Of a stretch of 64,000 nucleotides of DNA, positions 9,506 through 21,249 are shown one piece after another. The notes below the pieces were generated by a model that was given only the letters and a program-made list of their open reading frames with translations, did no database searches and had not been told where the DNA came from. The translations under genes and the position numbers were made by a program. Position 1 is the stretch's first letter. Each line of letters opens with the position of its first letter. This DNA comes from Gammaproteobacteria bacterium (GTDB lineage Bacteria; Pseudomonadota; Gammaproteobacteria; Poriferisulfidales; Poriferisulfidaceae): positions 62,001 to 126,000 of the forward strand of contig JAPOXW010000006.1 of assembly GCA_026706895.1 (NCBI GenBank), read 5' to 3'.

Positions 9506-10696
9506 ATGCTTATGACTGACTCTGCCCTGCTTCCCACCTACGCCCGGCTCCCGGTACGCTTCGTGCGCGGGCAAGGGTGTCGGCTGTGGGACGAAAACGG
9601 CGACGAATACCTTGATGCCGTCGCCGGAATCGCCGTGTGCGCGCTGGGGCACTGCCATCCCGACGTGACTGCGGTCCTGCGCGAACAGGTGGGCGTTCTG
9701 GTCCACACCTCCAACCTTTACCGGATCGAACCGCAAGAGGCCCTGGCAAACCGGCTGGCCGAGGCTTCCGGCATGGAACGCGCCTTCTTCTGCAATTCCG
9801 GTGCGGAGGCGAACGAGTGCGCGCTGAAGATCGCAAGGCTGCACGCCGCCCGGAAGAACATCACGTCTCCGGAAGTGCTGGTGGTCGAGGGCGCGTTTCA
9901 CGGACGCACCCTGATGACGCTCAGCGCCTCGTCGGGAGCCCGGGTCCGTGATGGCTTCGCCCCTTACGCCGAAGGTTTCGTGCGGGTCGGCTTCAACGAC
10001 CTGCCCATGATGCAGGCCGCCCTTGCCCAGCACCCGAACGCGGTGGCGGTATTGATCGAGCCCATCCAGGGCGAAGGTGGCGTCCGCCCGGTCGACGACG
10101 ATTACCTGGTCGGCCTGCGCAAACTGTGCGACGCGCACGACGCGCTGCTGATCCTGGACGAAGTGCAAACCGGAATGGGCCGGACCGGCCGGCTCTTCGC
10201 CTACCAGCATGCCGGCATCCTGCCGGATGCCGTGACGCTTGCCAAGGCACTCGGCAATGGCTATCCTATCGGAGCCTGCCTGACACGGGGGGCCGCAGCG
10301 ACCGCCCTGACGGCCGGGCAACACGGCACGACATTCGGAGGCAGCCACCTCGCCTGCCGGGTCGGGCTTTCGGTTCTTGATGCCCTGGACAGGGAACAGC
10401 TTCCGGAACGCGCGGAACAACTGGGGAAGACCCTGATGGAACGTTTTCATGCCGCACTGGCGGAACTGCCCGGAATCGAGTCTATTCGCGGCCGGGGGCT
10501 GATGATCGGCATCGAGCTGAGCGAGCCGGTTCCCGATCTCGTCGCGCGGGCCCTTCAGGCGCGCCTGCTCATCAATGTGACCCAGGAACGGGTGATACGG
10601 CTCCTGCCGCCTTTGGTGATGAGCGACGAGGAAGCCGACCTTCTTTGCGAACGCCTGATCCCTCTCCTGGCAGAAGCGGCAGGAGGGACGGCATGA
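9506..10696 (+). CDS. argD: Acetylornithine/succinyldiaminopimelate aminotransferase
   Basis: PLP class III aminotransferase: [65 protein letters not shown]. Confidence 0.92.
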   Translation: MLMTDSALLPTYARLPVRFVRGQGCRLWDENGDEYLDAVAGIAVCALGHCHPDVTAVLREQVGVLVHTSNLYRIEPQEALANRLAEASGMERAFFCNSGAEANECALKIARLHAARKNITSPEVLVVEGAFHGRTLMTLSASSGARVRDGFAPYAEGFVRVGFNDLPMMQAALAQHPNAVAVLIEPIQGEGGVRPVDDDYLVGLRKLCDAHDALLILDEVQTGMGRTGRLFAYQHAGILPDAVTLAKALGNGYPIGACLTRGAAATALTAGQHGTTFGGSHLACRVGLSVLDALDREQLPERAEQLGKTLMERFHAALAELPGIESIRGRGLMIGIELSEPVPDLVARALQARLLINVTQERVIRLLPPLVMSDEEADLLCERLIPLLAEAAGGTA

Positions 10697-11595
10697 GCGT
10701 GCAGCACTTCCTGAGCCTGATGGACCTGAGCCCGGCCACGCTCGACAGCATCCTTGATCGGGCGGTGGAACTGAAGGAGATGCGCCGGAGCGGAACCGAC
10801 TGGGGACTGCTGGCCGGCAAGACCCTGGCGATGGTGTTCGACAAGAACTCGACCCGGACCCGGGTGTCGTTCGAGGCGGGCATGGCCCAGCTCGGCGGCA
10901 GCGCACTGTTCCTGTCCCCGCAATCCACGCAGCAGTCTCGCGGGGAGCCCGTCGAGGATGCGGCGCGGGTGCTGTCTTCAATGGCCGACGCGATCATGGT
11001 GCGCACCTACGCGCACGAGACGCTGGAGAATTACGCCCAGGCTTCGTCCGTGCCGGTCATCAACGGGTTGACCGACCGGCTGCACCCTTGCCAGCTCCTG
11101 GCCGACCTGTTGACGTGGCGGGAGTTGCGCGGCGACATCCGCGGCACCCAGGTCGCGTTCGTGGGCGACGGCAACAACATGTGCCGCTCGTACATCAATG
11201 CGGCCCGGCAGTTCGGTTTTTCCTTGCGCATCGCCACGCCCGCCGGCTATACGCCCGGCGAGGAGTGGTTGGACTGCGCTCCGGACCAGGTCCAGTGGCA
11301 CGAAGACCCGAATGCCGCCGTCGCCGACGCGCAGCTGGTCGTCACCGATGTCTGGGCCAGCATGGGCCAGGAAGACGAACATTCCGACCGGTGCCGGGTG
11401 TTCGAACCCTACCAGGTCAACGCCGAGCTGATGGCCCGGGCCGTTCCGGACGCTCTGTTCATGCACTGCCTCCCGGCCCACCGCGGCGAGGAAGTGACCG
11501 CCGAGGTGATCGACGGGCCGCAGAGCGTGGTCTGGCAGGAAGCGGAAAACCGGCTGCACGCGCAGAAGGCGCTGCTGGAGTTCCTCCTGGCCTGA
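10693..11595 (+). CDS. argF: Ornithine carbamoyltransferase
   Basis: [58 protein letters not shown] 10693 overlaps the argD stop. Confidence 0.95.
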   Translation: MSVQHFLSLMDLSPATLDSILDRAVELKEMRRSGTDWGLLAGKTLAMVFDKNSTRTRVSFEAGMAQLGGSALFLSPQSTQQSRGEPVEDAARVLSSMADAIMVRTYAHETLENYAQASSVPVINGLTDRLHPCQLLADLLTWRELRGDIRGTQVAFVGDGNNMCRSYINAARQFGFSLRIATPAGYTPGEEWLDCAPDQVQWHEDPNAAVADAQLVVTDVWASMGQEDEHSDRCRVFEPYQVNAELMARAVPDALFMHCLPAHRGEEVTAEVIDGPQSVVWQEAENRLHAQKALLEFLLA

Positions 11596-11716
11596 CTCCC
11601 GGGCGGTTCCCGTGCCCCGACTTCTCCTGATCGCGCGGAAGGAAAGAGCCGGAATTAATTTTGTGGAAAACGCTCATCGGGTCTATGATGGGGGGAAGCG
11701 CAAGTGCGAGGAGCCC

Positions 11717-14700
11717 ATGGCGAAGAACATAGCCAACAATTGGATATGCGCCCGCATGTCCGATTCCGGTCACCGGCCCGACCCCGTGTTGCGCCAACTT
11801 GTCCCCCTGGGGGCCGCCGCGGGATTCCTGCTTTGCGCCTCCGGCATTCCGGCGCAGGCCGAGGAGCCTGAAGAAATCACCGTCACCGGCAGTTTCATCA
11901 AGCAGGACGCCAACGACGCCTCCATGCAGGTGGTCACGATGGACCGGGAGGCGCTGGACCTGCAGGGTTCGCCCTCCATGGTCGACCTGTTCAAGAACCT
12001 GAGCGCGAGCCACGGCATCATCGGCGAGAACAGCAGCTGGTACGGCACCGGACAGAACCTGGCGGAATCGGTCTCCAACGTCAACCTGCGCGGGCTGGGC
12101 GCTTCGCGTACGCTGGTGCTGATCAACGGCCGCCGGCAGGTCTACGTCCCGGCGCGCCTGGTGAGCGGTCGCTTCGTGGACGTGAACGCGATTCCCCAAG
12201 TGGCGATTGAACGCATCGACGTCCTGAAGGAGGGCGCCGCCGCCATCTACGGCTCGGATGCCATGGGCGGCGTGGTCAACTTCCATACGCGCAAGGATTT
12301 CGACGGTTTCGAACTGAGCGCCTCGCACGATTCCTTCGAGGACGCGGGCGACAGCACGATCGCGGGCATCTGGGGCGTTGATGTCGGCGACAGTGCGCAC
12401 CTGGTGGTCGCGGCGGAACACTACCGGCGGCAGGAATTGCAGACCGGGGAGCGCGACTGGGGCCTGCGGGAATTCGACGGGCTGCTCAATGGCTGGTCGA
12501 GCGTGGGCAACCCGGGAACCTACTACCGGATGACGGATGACCAGACGCGCGTCGCAGGCGGGCCCACGATTAACGACCCCCGCTGCAAGGAGTTCGGCGG
12601 GTTCGCGGAAACCTGGACCTGCCGGTTTCGCTACAGCCAGTTCGACAACCTGATCGAGAAGCAGGACCACACCCGGATCTTCGCGGAGCTCAACGGCGAT
12701 TTCGAGACCGGCATGAGCTACCACCTGGAGGCGATGTACTCCGAGGCGGACATCCCCGAGTGGCGCAACACGCCGTCCTATCCGCCGGCCGCCTGGGCGA
12801 ACATCGACGAGGTCAACTTCATTGGACCCGGCCATCCCGCTTTCGACAGCCTGAAGACGCTCTTTGATGTCGACCAGGCCGCGGGCTTCGGCTTCCGGGG
12901 GCGGTCGGTCGGGAACTCCGGGCCGGCGCGGTTCCTGAAGCGGGAATCGGAGACCTGGCGCGTGGCGGCATCGGTCAACGACGAAATCAACCTGTTCGGC
13001 GACAACCTGTACGAATACGACGTGGGCTTCTCCCACTCGCATTCCGAAGGCACCGTGGGCCAGCCCGCGGAGTACATCACCCGGCGCTTCCTGGCGTACC
13101 GCGGCTACGGCGGCCCGAACTGCGGCGTGGAGGCGCTGCCGGACCGCACCAAGAAGTCCGGCCTGAAGCTCGGCGACACCACAGGCAAGCGCCCCGGGGT
13201 CGGCGACTGCATGTACTACAACCCGTACAGCCACGCGCTGCAGTACTCCGAGCAGCCGGGCGCCGAGTTCTCCACGCGCGCCAACCCCGACTACGACGAG
13301 ACACGGGCGAACAGCCGGGAATTGCTCGACTGGATGGTCGGCAGCGAGGTCTCCCTGGACAGCGAGGCGGACCTGTACGTGTTCGACCTCACCCTGACCG
13401 GCGACGTGGGCGAGGACATGGGCAGCTTCGCCGCCGGCTACCAGTTCCGCCGCTTCGAGGCCGAGGCGACCCCGAACCGGCCCGGCGACCTCAGCATCAA
13501 CCCGTGCCGGGTCAACAAGGACCAGGCCCCCGGCGCATCCGACGAGGAATTGGACTGCGCCGAACGGAACAAGAACCTTGATGCCGAAGGCAATCCCAGC
13601 AGCGATCCGATCGCATTCACGGACGGGCAGATCGGCGCGTTCGGCTTCACCGTCGGGAACTACCCCTATTCCACGCATCAGACCACCCATTCGTTCTTCG
13701 GCGAGTGGGCCTACGACATCAGCGACACGATGAACATGCAGCTCGCCGCCCACTACGAAGAGCACGACGAGTCCAGCACGTTCGACCCGAAGGCCGCGTT
13801 GCTGTGGGACGTGTCGGACTCGGTCACCCTGCGCGGGTCGGTGCAGACGACTTTCCGCGCGCCCTCGGTGGACGACCTGAACGAGGACCCCTTCTACCGG
13901 CAGGAGTGGGTCGCCGGCGCCTACAAGCCGATCGAGGTGCGCGGGGACAAGAGCCTGGACCCTGAAGAGGCGCTGACCTACAACATCGGCATGTTCGCGG
14001 AATTTGGCGACGGCGTGGAGTTGACGCTGGACTACTGGAAATACATCTTCGACGACCCCATCACGGCGACCCCGCACGGGGCGATCCTCTCAACCTACAC
14101 GAACAATTGGGCCGACGAGGAGGGGAACTTCAACCCCAACGCAAGCGCTTCGCCAGTGGACGACCTCATCGTCTGCGCCGCAGGAACCGGGCATGCGGCC
14201 AAGACTCCGACGAAAGAGTGCCAGGTCGAGGCGATCCGCACACGGATGATCAACGGCCCGACCATCCGCACGTCCGGGCTGGATTTCAACCTGGGCGGCC
14301 GCCACGACACGGAACGGGGCATCTTCTCCTGGGGGCTGGGCGGCACCTACCTCCTGGAATACGACGTGGATGCCATGAATTTCCGGGGAATCCAACTGAG
14401 GGGCAAGATCGAGGCGGCCGGCTACTACAATGATCCCAGCGACTTCGACATCCCGCCACTGCCGCGATGGAAAGGGCACGGCTTCGCCAGTTACGTCTCG
14501 GGCGACTGGACCACCAGCCTCTACATGAACTACATCTCCGCCTATGACGACAGGAGGGCGGGCAGCCTTTACCCGGACATCGACAGTTTCGTCACCCTGG
14601 ACATCGGCCTGCGCTGGGAACCGCCGGCCGGAAACACGACGCTGACGCTCACCGTTCACAACATCGCGGACGAGGACCCGCCTGCGGCGGATTGGGAGGC

Positions 14701-14776
14701 GGCGCACGACAACCTGACCCACGACGCCAAGGGCCGCCGGGTCAAACTGGGCTTCAAGTACGCTTTCGGCGGCTGA
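11717..14776 (+). CDS. TonB-dependent receptor
   Basis: Plug domain ITVTGSFIKQDAND...NVNLRGLGASRTLVLINGRRQV...IERIDVLKEGAAAIYGSDAMGGVVNF; ends KLGFKYAFGG (terminal aromatic region of OM barrel). Start ATG 11717. Confidence 0.92.
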   Translation: MAKNIANNWICARMSDSGHRPDPVLRQLVPLGAAAGFLLCASGIPAQAEEPEEITVTGSFIKQDANDASMQVVTMDREALDLQGSPSMVDLFKNLSASHGIIGENSSWYGTGQNLAESVSNVNLRGLGASRTLVLINGRRQVYVPARLVSGRFVDVNAIPQVAIERIDVLKEGAAAIYGSDAMGGVVNFHTRKDFDGFELSASHDSFEDAGDSTIAGIWGVDVGDSAHLVVAAEHYRRQELQTGERDWGLREFDGLLNGWSSVGNPGTYYRMTDDQTRVAGGPTINDPRCKEFGGFAETWTCRFRYSQFDNLIEKQDHTRIFAELNGDFETGMSYHLEAMYSEADIPEWRNTPSYPPAAWANIDEVNFIGPGHPAFDSLKTLFDVDQAAGFGFRGRSVGNSGPARFLKRESETWRVAASVNDEINLFGDNLYEYDVGFSHSHSEGTVGQPAEYITRRFLAYRGYGGPNCGVEALPDRTKKSGLKLGDTTGKRPGVGDCMYYNPYSHALQYSEQPGAEFSTRANPDYDETRANSRELLDWMVGSEVSLDSEADLYVFDLTLTGDVGEDMGSFAAGYQFRRFEAEATPNRPGDLSINPCRVNKDQAPGASDEELDCAERNKNLDAEGNPSSDPIAFTDGQIGAFGFTVGNYPYSTHQTTHSFFGEWAYDISDTMNMQLAAHYEEHDESSTFDPKAALLWDVSDSVTLRGSVQTTFRAPSVDDLNEDPFYRQEWVAGAYKPIEVRGDKSLDPEEALTYNIGMFAEFGDGVELTLDYWKYIFDDPITATPHGAILSTYTNNWADEEGNFNPNASASPVDDLIVCAAGTGHAAKTPTKECQVEAIRTRMINGPTIRTSGLDFNLGGRHDTERGIFSWGLGGTYLLEYDVDAMNFRGIQLRGKIEAAGYYNDPSDFDIPPLPRWKGHGFASYVSGDWTTSLYMNYISAYDDRRAGSLYPDIDSFVTLDIGLRWEPPAGNTTLTLTVHNIADEDPPAADWEAAHDNLTHDAKGRRVKLGFKYAFGG

Positions 14777-14794
14777 TACGCCACCGTATTCCGG

Positions 14795-15517
14795 TCAGAT
14801 CTGCGCTTCGGCCAGTTCTTTCTCCACCTGCTCGATCGAGATGTGGCGCAGGTCCTTGCCGAGGACCTGGTACAGCACGTGCTCGCAGATGTTGGCCGCA
14901 TGGTCGCCGATGCGCTCCAGCGCCTTGGCGCACCACAGGATTTCCAGCACCAGGCGGATGTCGTGCGGATCCTCCATCATGAACGTGATCATCTGCCGGA
15001 TCGCGGCTTCGTACTCCTGATCGACCTCGGCATCCGCCTTGAGAACTTCCAGCGCCTGTTCCGGGTCCAGCCGGGCGAATGAATCGAGCGACTTGCGCAA
15101 CATGTCCAGGACATGGCGGGCGATGTGTTTCACGGCGCGCAGGTGCCGCTTGCGAACCGCCTGGTAATCCAGCTGCATCGTCATGCGGGCGATCTTTTCC
15201 GCCTCGTCCCCGACCCGCTCCAGGTCCGTCGTGGCCTTGATCACCGCGATCACCGTGCGCAGGTCCATGGCGACCGGGTGCTGCAGGGCCAGGAATTCGC
15301 TGCATTCCTCGTCGATCTTGACTTCCAGCGCATTAATCTTGAAGTCTTCGCGGGCAATCTTCTTGGCCAGTTTCTGGTTCCCATCAAGGAACGCTTGCAC
15401 TGCGGAGGAGACATGCTGCTCCGCCAGCCCCCCCATCTCCAGGGTATGGCTGCGCACGTTCTTCAGAAACCGCGCGAACTCGCTGGACGTGTGCTGGATT
15501 ACGTCTTCCGGCTCCAT
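14795..15517 (-). CDS. phoU: Phosphate signalling complex protein PhoU
   Basis: EMGGLAEQHVSSAVQAFLDGNQKLAKKIAREDFKINALEVKIDEECSEFLALQHPVAMDLRTVIAVIKATTDLERVGDEAEKIA. Confidence 0.95.
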   Translation of the reverse strand: MEPEDVIQHTSSEFARFLKNVRSHTLEMGGLAEQHVSSAVQAFLDGNQKLAKKIAREDFKINALEVKIDEECSEFLALQHPVAMDLRTVIAVIKATTDLERVGDEAEKIARMTMQLDYQAVRKRHLRAVKHIARHVLDMLRKSLDSFARLDPEQALEVLKADAEVDQEYEAAIRQMITFMMEDPHDIRLVLEILWCAKALERIGDHAANICEHVLYQVLGKDLRHISIEQVEKELAEAQI

Positions 15518-15535
15518 TGCACTGCTCCGGTTACC

Positions 15536-16891
15536 TTAACCCTCTTCCATTCTACTCACTGACCGCCCTTCCATGAAGGGTGCAAGCCGACGACGGTTCA
15601 TCGCGATCAGCAGGAGGCTCGGTATCACCATCAGGGTCGTGATGACGAAGAATAGCGGCCAGTCACCCCCCAACCCGTCGATCAGAATGCCGCTGCCGGC
15701 GGCAAGCAGGGTCCGGGACAGCGTGCCCAAGGAGGCCAGCGCCGCATACTGGGTCGCAGTCCAGTTCCGGTCACACAACTGCGACAGGAAGGCGACAAAC
15801 GCGACAGTCGAGATCGCCGTGGTGAACTGGTCGGCGATCACGGCAACCACGAACAGCCCCGACGACGGGTACCAGGCCAGCAACGCGAAGAGCAGGTTGG
15901 TCAATGCCATCGCCACGCCGCCGATGATGATCCCGCGCAGCAAGCCGTAGCGGGCATTGATCAGGCTGCCCAGCACCGCGAAGACGGCAATGGCCACGGC
16001 CCCGTAACCCTTGGAGTACAGCGCGATATCCGACTTGGAGAAGCCGATCTCGGTATAGAACACCAGCGACATCCGCCCCAGGAAAGCCTCGCCCACCTTG
16101 AACAGGAAGATCGCCAGCAGCAGGAAGACTGCAAGCTGCGCCCCGTAGCGCACCACGAAACTCCGCACGGGGTGCACGTACATCTTTACGAGATGGAGCC
16201 CCCGACTGACGGTCCGCTTCACCGCCTGCCGGGGCCGGTCGGGTTCCGGCACCAGCCAGAGAAACAGCCCGACCAGCACGCCGGCCAGCAGGATCAACCA
16301 CAGATAACCATGCTGCCAAGCCCGTTCGATTCCGGCTTCCTGCAACTGCTCCACCAACCACAGGGCAAGCCCTCCCCCCAAACCGTATCCGATCCACCAG
16401 CCGGAAGTCGCCATCGCCGAGCCTCCGCCGACCTTGCGCGGCTCGTCTTCGCGGAACTGTTCGATTCGCAAAGCGTCAATCGCAACGTCCTGGGTCGCAC
16501 CGGCAGCCGCCAGCACCACCGCCCAGACCGCAATCCACTCAAGCTGCCCGTCGGGCTCCAGGCGCGACAGCGCGGCTAGGCAGACGACGATCACCGTCTG
16601 CATGGCGACGATCCAGGATCGTCGGGGACCCAGCCATCGGGCCAGAATCGGTAAGCGCACCGCATCCACGATGGGGGCCCATGCGACATTGACCGCGTAC
16701 ACCACCAGCACGAGGCCGAACAGGCCGATGTCCGTCCGGCTGAACCCACTCTCCTGCAGCCACAGGGTCATCATGGACAATACCGCGACCTGCGGCAGCC
16801 CGCTCAAGGTGCCGATCAGAAGGATCCGCACCATCCGGATATCTCGGTACATAGCCAGCGTCTCGCGCCAGCTCAGCGTGTGAATTTCCAC
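15536..16891 (-). CDS. MFS transporter, AmpG-like
   Basis: 12-TM-like protein; GLFGLVLVVYAVNVAWAPIVDAVRLP, AAAGATQDVAIDALRIE; AmpG-family pattern. Confidence 0.75.
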   Translation of the reverse strand: MEIHTLSWRETLAMYRDIRMVRILLIGTLSGLPQVAVLSMMTLWLQESGFSRTDIGLFGLVLVVYAVNVAWAPIVDAVRLPILARWLGPRRSWIVAMQTVIVVCLAALSRLEPDGQLEWIAVWAVVLAAAGATQDVAIDALRIEQFREDEPRKVGGGSAMATSGWWIGYGLGGGLALWLVEQLQEAGIERAWQHGYLWLILLAGVLVGLFLWLVPEPDRPRQAVKRTVSRGLHLVKMYVHPVRSFVVRYGAQLAVFLLLAIFLFKVGEAFLGRMSLVFYTEIGFSKSDIALYSKGYGAVAIAVFAVLGSLINARYGLLRGIIIGGVAMALTNLLFALLAWYPSSGLFVVAVIADQFTTAISTVAFVAFLSQLCDRNWTATQYAALASLGTLSRTLLAAGSGILIDGLGGDWPLFFVITTLMVIPSLLLIAMNRRRLAPFMEGRSVSRMEEG

Positions 16892-16898
16892 TTCGTGC

Positions 16899-17669
16899 TC
16901 ACTCCGGCAGTTCGTAGTCCATGATCAACGGCGAGTGGTCGGAAAACCGCTGCGCCTTGTAAATGCGTACACGGCGGGCGCAGTTTGCCAGGTTCCGCGA
17001 CACCACCTGGTAGTCGATCCGCCAGCCCACGTTCTTGTCCCAGGCCCGGCCGCGGTTGGACCACCAGGTGTATTGCCCGGGCCTCGCATCGACCTCCCGA
17101 AAGGCGTCCACGAACCCTCCCCGACCGAACACCTGGTCCATCCAGGCCCGTTCTTCCGGAAGGAAGCCGGAATTTTTCTGGTTCGAGCGCCAGTTCTTCA
17201 AGTCGATTTCGCGGTGCGCGATATTCCAGTCGCCGCACACGATGGCGCGCCGGCGCCGCAGGGACTGGAGGTGCACCATGAACTCGTCCATGAACCGGTA
17301 TTTCGCCTGCTGGCGTTCCTCGCTCGAAGACCCGGACGGTGCATACAGGGAAACCACCGACAGGCGGCCGAAGCGGGCCTCCAGGCAGCGACCCTCCGGA
17401 TCGAACTCGGCCGAGCCGAAACCCTCGATGATCCGGTCCGGCTTCTCCCGCGAGAACAAAGCCACGCCGCTGTAGCCGGGCCGCTCGGCCGGATGGTAGC
17501 AGCAATGGAACGACTTCGGATAGAACGCCGGCGCATCGATCTGGTGCAGGTGGGCCTTGAGCTCCTGCAGGCAGACCACGTCCGCCCGCTGGCGGGCCAG
17601 CCACCGGAAGAATCCCTTGCGCTCGGCGCTGCGGATGCCATTCGCATTGAGCGTGATGATGCGCATCAT
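16899..17669 (-). CDS. xthA: Exodeoxyribonuclease III
   Basis: MRIITLNANGIRSAERKGFFRWLARQRADVVCLQELKAH...GVALFSREKPD...WRIDYQVVS...FSDHSPLIMDY. Confidence 0.92.
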   Translation of the reverse strand: MMRIITLNANGIRSAERKGFFRWLARQRADVVCLQELKAHLHQIDAPAFYPKSFHCCYHPAERPGYSGVALFSREKPDRIIEGFGSAEFDPEGRCLEARFGRLSVVSLYAPSGSSSEERQQAKYRFMDEFMVHLQSLRRRRAIVCGDWNIAHREIDLKNWRSNQKNSGFLPEERAWMDQVFGRGGFVDAFREVDARPGQYTWWSNRGRAWDKNVGWRIDYQVVSRNLANCARRVRIYKAQRFSDHSPLIMDYELPE

Positions 17670-17725
17670 GCCCGGACCCCCGACCGCATCGGATAAAATT
17701 TGCCTTGGATTCCCCGCAGACCGGC

Positions 17726-18391
17726 ATGCCGTCCCCCGACACAACCCCGCCGACCGACTACCGGGCCGCGTTTCTGCAGCTCGCGCTTGAGTACGAATGC
17801 TTGAAATTCGGCGATTTCACGCTGAAGTCCGGTCGCAAGAGCCCGTATTTCTTCAATGCCGGGTCCTTCAACGACGGTACGGCGCTGGAACAGGTCGGGG
17901 CGTTCTATGCCCAAGCCGCCACCGATGCGGGTATCCAGTTCGACATGCTGTTCGGCCCGGCCTACAAGGGCATTCCCCTGGCCACCGCCGCCGCCTGCGC
18001 GTTCCAGCGGCTTTACGGCCAGACCGTGCCGGTGGGTTTCGACCGAAAGGAGGTCAAGGATCATGGCGATCAGGGGCAGACCTACGGAGCCCCGATCGAA
18101 GGCCGGGTACTGCTTGTAGATGATGTGGTCTCGTCGGGAATCACGGTCCGGGGATCGGTGGATCTGATCCGGTCGCTCGGCGCCACACCAGTCGGGTTAC
18201 TCATCCTGATGGATCGCGGCGAACGCGGACAAGGCCAACTCTCTGCGGTACAGGAACTTGAAGAGCATTGCGGGATTCCGGTCATTTCGGTTGCGTGCGC
18301 CGGCGATTTCCATCAGTTCCTGAAAGACGTCCCGCAGTATCGGCAGTATCAAGGGCAGATCGAAGATTATCTCAGGGAATACGGGGCCTGA
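17726..18391 (+). CDS. pyrE: Orotate phosphoribosyltransferase
   Basis: FTLKSGRKSPYFFNAG..., MLFGPAYKGIPLATAAA, VLLVDDVVSSGITVRGSVDLI. Confidence 0.95.
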   Translation: MPSPDTTPPTDYRAAFLQLALEYECLKFGDFTLKSGRKSPYFFNAGSFNDGTALEQVGAFYAQAATDAGIQFDMLFGPAYKGIPLATAAACAFQRLYGQTVPVGFDRKEVKDHGDQGQTYGAPIEGRVLLVDDVVSSGITVRGSVDLIRSLGATPVGLLILMDRGERGQGQLSAVQELEEHCGIPVISVACAGDFHQFLKDVPQYRQYQGQIEDYLREYGA

Positions 18392-19202
18392 CCGCTGAAC
18401 GCAGGCGCTCGCGTACCGGCGTGGTGTCGGGGCGGATGCCGTGCCACAGTTCGAAACTTTCCGCGGCCTGCTCCACCAGCATCCCAAGCCCATCGCAAAC
18501 ACGGGCGCAGCCGGCCTGCCGCGCCCAAACCATAAACGCAGTGTCGGCGCCGTACATCAGGTCATAGCAGACCGTCGATCCCGCCTCCAGGACCGAGGGC
18601 GGCAGATTCATTGGTGAAGCCGACAATTCCGCCGCGGTAGCGTTGAGAATCAAATCAAAGGAAACCTCGCCCAGATCCTCCAGCCCGCATGCTTCGAGGT
18701 TGCCAGGAGAGCCATGCGCTTGAGCCAGTGCGTGCGCGCGTTCGGGAGTGCGGTTGGCCACGGTCAAGTGCTTCGGGGCGCACCCCAGCAGGGGGCCCAA
18801 AATGCCCCGTGCCGCGCCGCCTGCACCCAGCAGGAGAATCCGCATGCCGGACAGATCAAGGCCCTGTGCCTCGGTCAGGTCGCAAACCAGGCCGCTGCCG
18901 TCTGTATTGCCGGCAACGATGACGTCTTCTCTGAAGGCCAGCCAGTTGGCCGCACCCGCCGTGCGGGCCTGCGGCATGACCTCCCCCGCCAACCCCAACG
19001 CCGCCTCCTTGTGCGGCACGGTCACGTTAAGCCCGCAACCGCCCGCCTGCCGGAAATCCTGCACCGCGGCCTCGAAATCGGACGTCGGGACATTCAGTTG
19101 TTCGTAGTGGATTTCTTTCCCGGTCTGGGCCGCGAACCCGGCGTGAATGACCGGCGACAGGCTGTGCGTGACCGGATACCCGATGACGGCATAACGCTCC
19201 AC
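18372..19202 (-). CDS. aroE: Shikimate dehydrogenase
   Basis: YAVIGYPVTHSLSPVIHAGFAAQTG...GLNVTVPHKEAAL...NTDGSGLVCDL. Confidence 0.95.
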   Translation of the reverse strand: MERYAVIGYPVTHSLSPVIHAGFAAQTGKEIHYEQLNVPTSDFEAAVQDFRQAGGCGLNVTVPHKEAALGLAGEVMPQARTAGAANWLAFREDVIVAGNTDGSGLVCDLTEAQGLDLSGMRILLLGAGGAARGILGPLLGCAPKHLTVANRTPERAHALAQAHGSPGNLEACGLEDLGEVSFDLILNATAAELSASPMNLPPSVLEAGSTVCYDLMYGADTAFMVWARQAGCARVCDGLGMLVEQAAESFELWHGIRPDTTPVRERLRSAVRPRIP

Positions 19203-19223
19203 GAACCGGAAACTCCTAGGGCT

Positions 19224-20231
<1,008 letters not shown>

Positions 20232-20308
20232 TTAAGTTTAGGGGATTGCGCCTGTTTTCGGAAACTGCAAAAGCTCCCACGACCCCGGCAATACTACAAT
20301 ACAGGCCC

Positions 20309-20824
20309 ATGTCCCGTATCCCGAACCTCCATCTTGTCGGTCTCGTCATCTGCGTGGCCGCGCTTGCTTTTGGCTACCTGTACCTGGAACGCACCTTGGG
20401 TCTTGAGCCCTGTCCACTGTGTATCCTCGACCGGTTTGTCTTTATCGCTCTGGCCGTCATCTTCGCGCTGGCCTACTTTCAGCGTCCCGGGGCGAGGGAT
20501 CGAATCGGGTACGACATCGGCGCCCTGGTCATGAGCCTGGGCGGAACCGCAATCGCCGGGCGACACGTCTACCTCCAGAATCACCCGCCGGACACCCTGG
20601 GCGACTGCGGCGCGGGATTCTGGCACATGCTTGACCAGATCGGCCTCGAAGGAGCAGTGGCGTCTGCGCTGCAGGGCGGTGGCGATTGCGGCACCATCCA
20701 GTGGACGTTCCTGGGGTTGTCCATCCCGGCCCTGACCTTGGGCCTTTTTGTGGTATTGTTTCTGCTATCGTTGGTCGACATGATCGACGCCATTCGGAAA
20801 CGTCACCTGGAGTACCCGACATGA
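20309..20824 (+). CDS. dsbB: Disulfide bond formation protein B
   Basis: Four TM-like segments; EPCPLCILDRFVFIAL; second Cys pair; start ATG 20309. Confidence 0.88.
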   Translation: MSRIPNLHLVGLVICVAALAFGYLYLERTLGLEPCPLCILDRFVFIALAVIFALAYFQRPGARDRIGYDIGALVMSLGGTAIAGRHVYLQNHPPDTLGDCGAGFWHMLDQIGLEGAVASALQGGGDCGTIQWTFLGLSIPALTLGLFVVLFLLSLVDMIDAIRKRHLEYPT

Positions 20825-21249
20825 GATACGTGCATTCCGGCATTTTTGCCCTCGTCTTGGGCTTGGCCCTGTCCCCCCTTCTGGCCGAAATGCCCCGGCA
20901 GCCCGCGCCTGAAGGCGCCGGCGTGTATTTCATCGAGCCCGTCGGCGGCGCAACCGTCCAGTCCCCCTTCAAGGTGTTGTTCGGTCTGCATGACATGGGC
21001 GTTGCCCCGGCTGGCGTAAATCAGCCGAATACCGGCCATCACCACCTGCTGATCAACTCTCCGGGAGTCGACCTCGGCATGCCGCTTCCCACAACTGATC
21101 AGGTTCGCCATTTCGGCGGCGGACAGACGGAAACCATGCTGACGCTGGAGTCGGGCAGTTATACGCTGCAACTGGTGCTCGGCGATTACGCGCACATCCC
21201 GCACGACCCGCCGGTCGTGTCCGAGACGATTACGATCACCGTCGAGTAG
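20821..21249 (+). CDS. DUF4399-like secreted protein
   Basis: Signal peptide then VYFIEPVGGATVQSPFKVLFGLHDMGVAPAG...NTGHHHLLIN...FGGGQTETMLTLESGSYTLQLVLGDYAHIPHDPPVVSETITITVE; overlaps the dsbB stop. Confidence 0.75.
   Translation: MRYVHSGIFALVLGLALSPLLAEMPRQPAPEGAGVYFIEPVGGATVQSPFKVLFGLHDMGVAPAGVNQPNTGHHHLLINSPGVDLGMPLPTTDQVRHFGGGQTETMLTLESGSYTLQLVLGDYAHIPHDPPVVSETITITVE

Noticed and set aside
9497-10981. 494-aa minus-strand ORF over argD
   Set aside because: Antisense to argD/argF with clear enzyme motifs; spurious.
11459-14077. 872-aa minus-strand ORF opposite the TonB-dependent receptor
   Set aside because: Antisense frame in GC-rich coding DNA; low-complexity V/A/G/R-rich translation without motifs, while the + strand gives a clear receptor.
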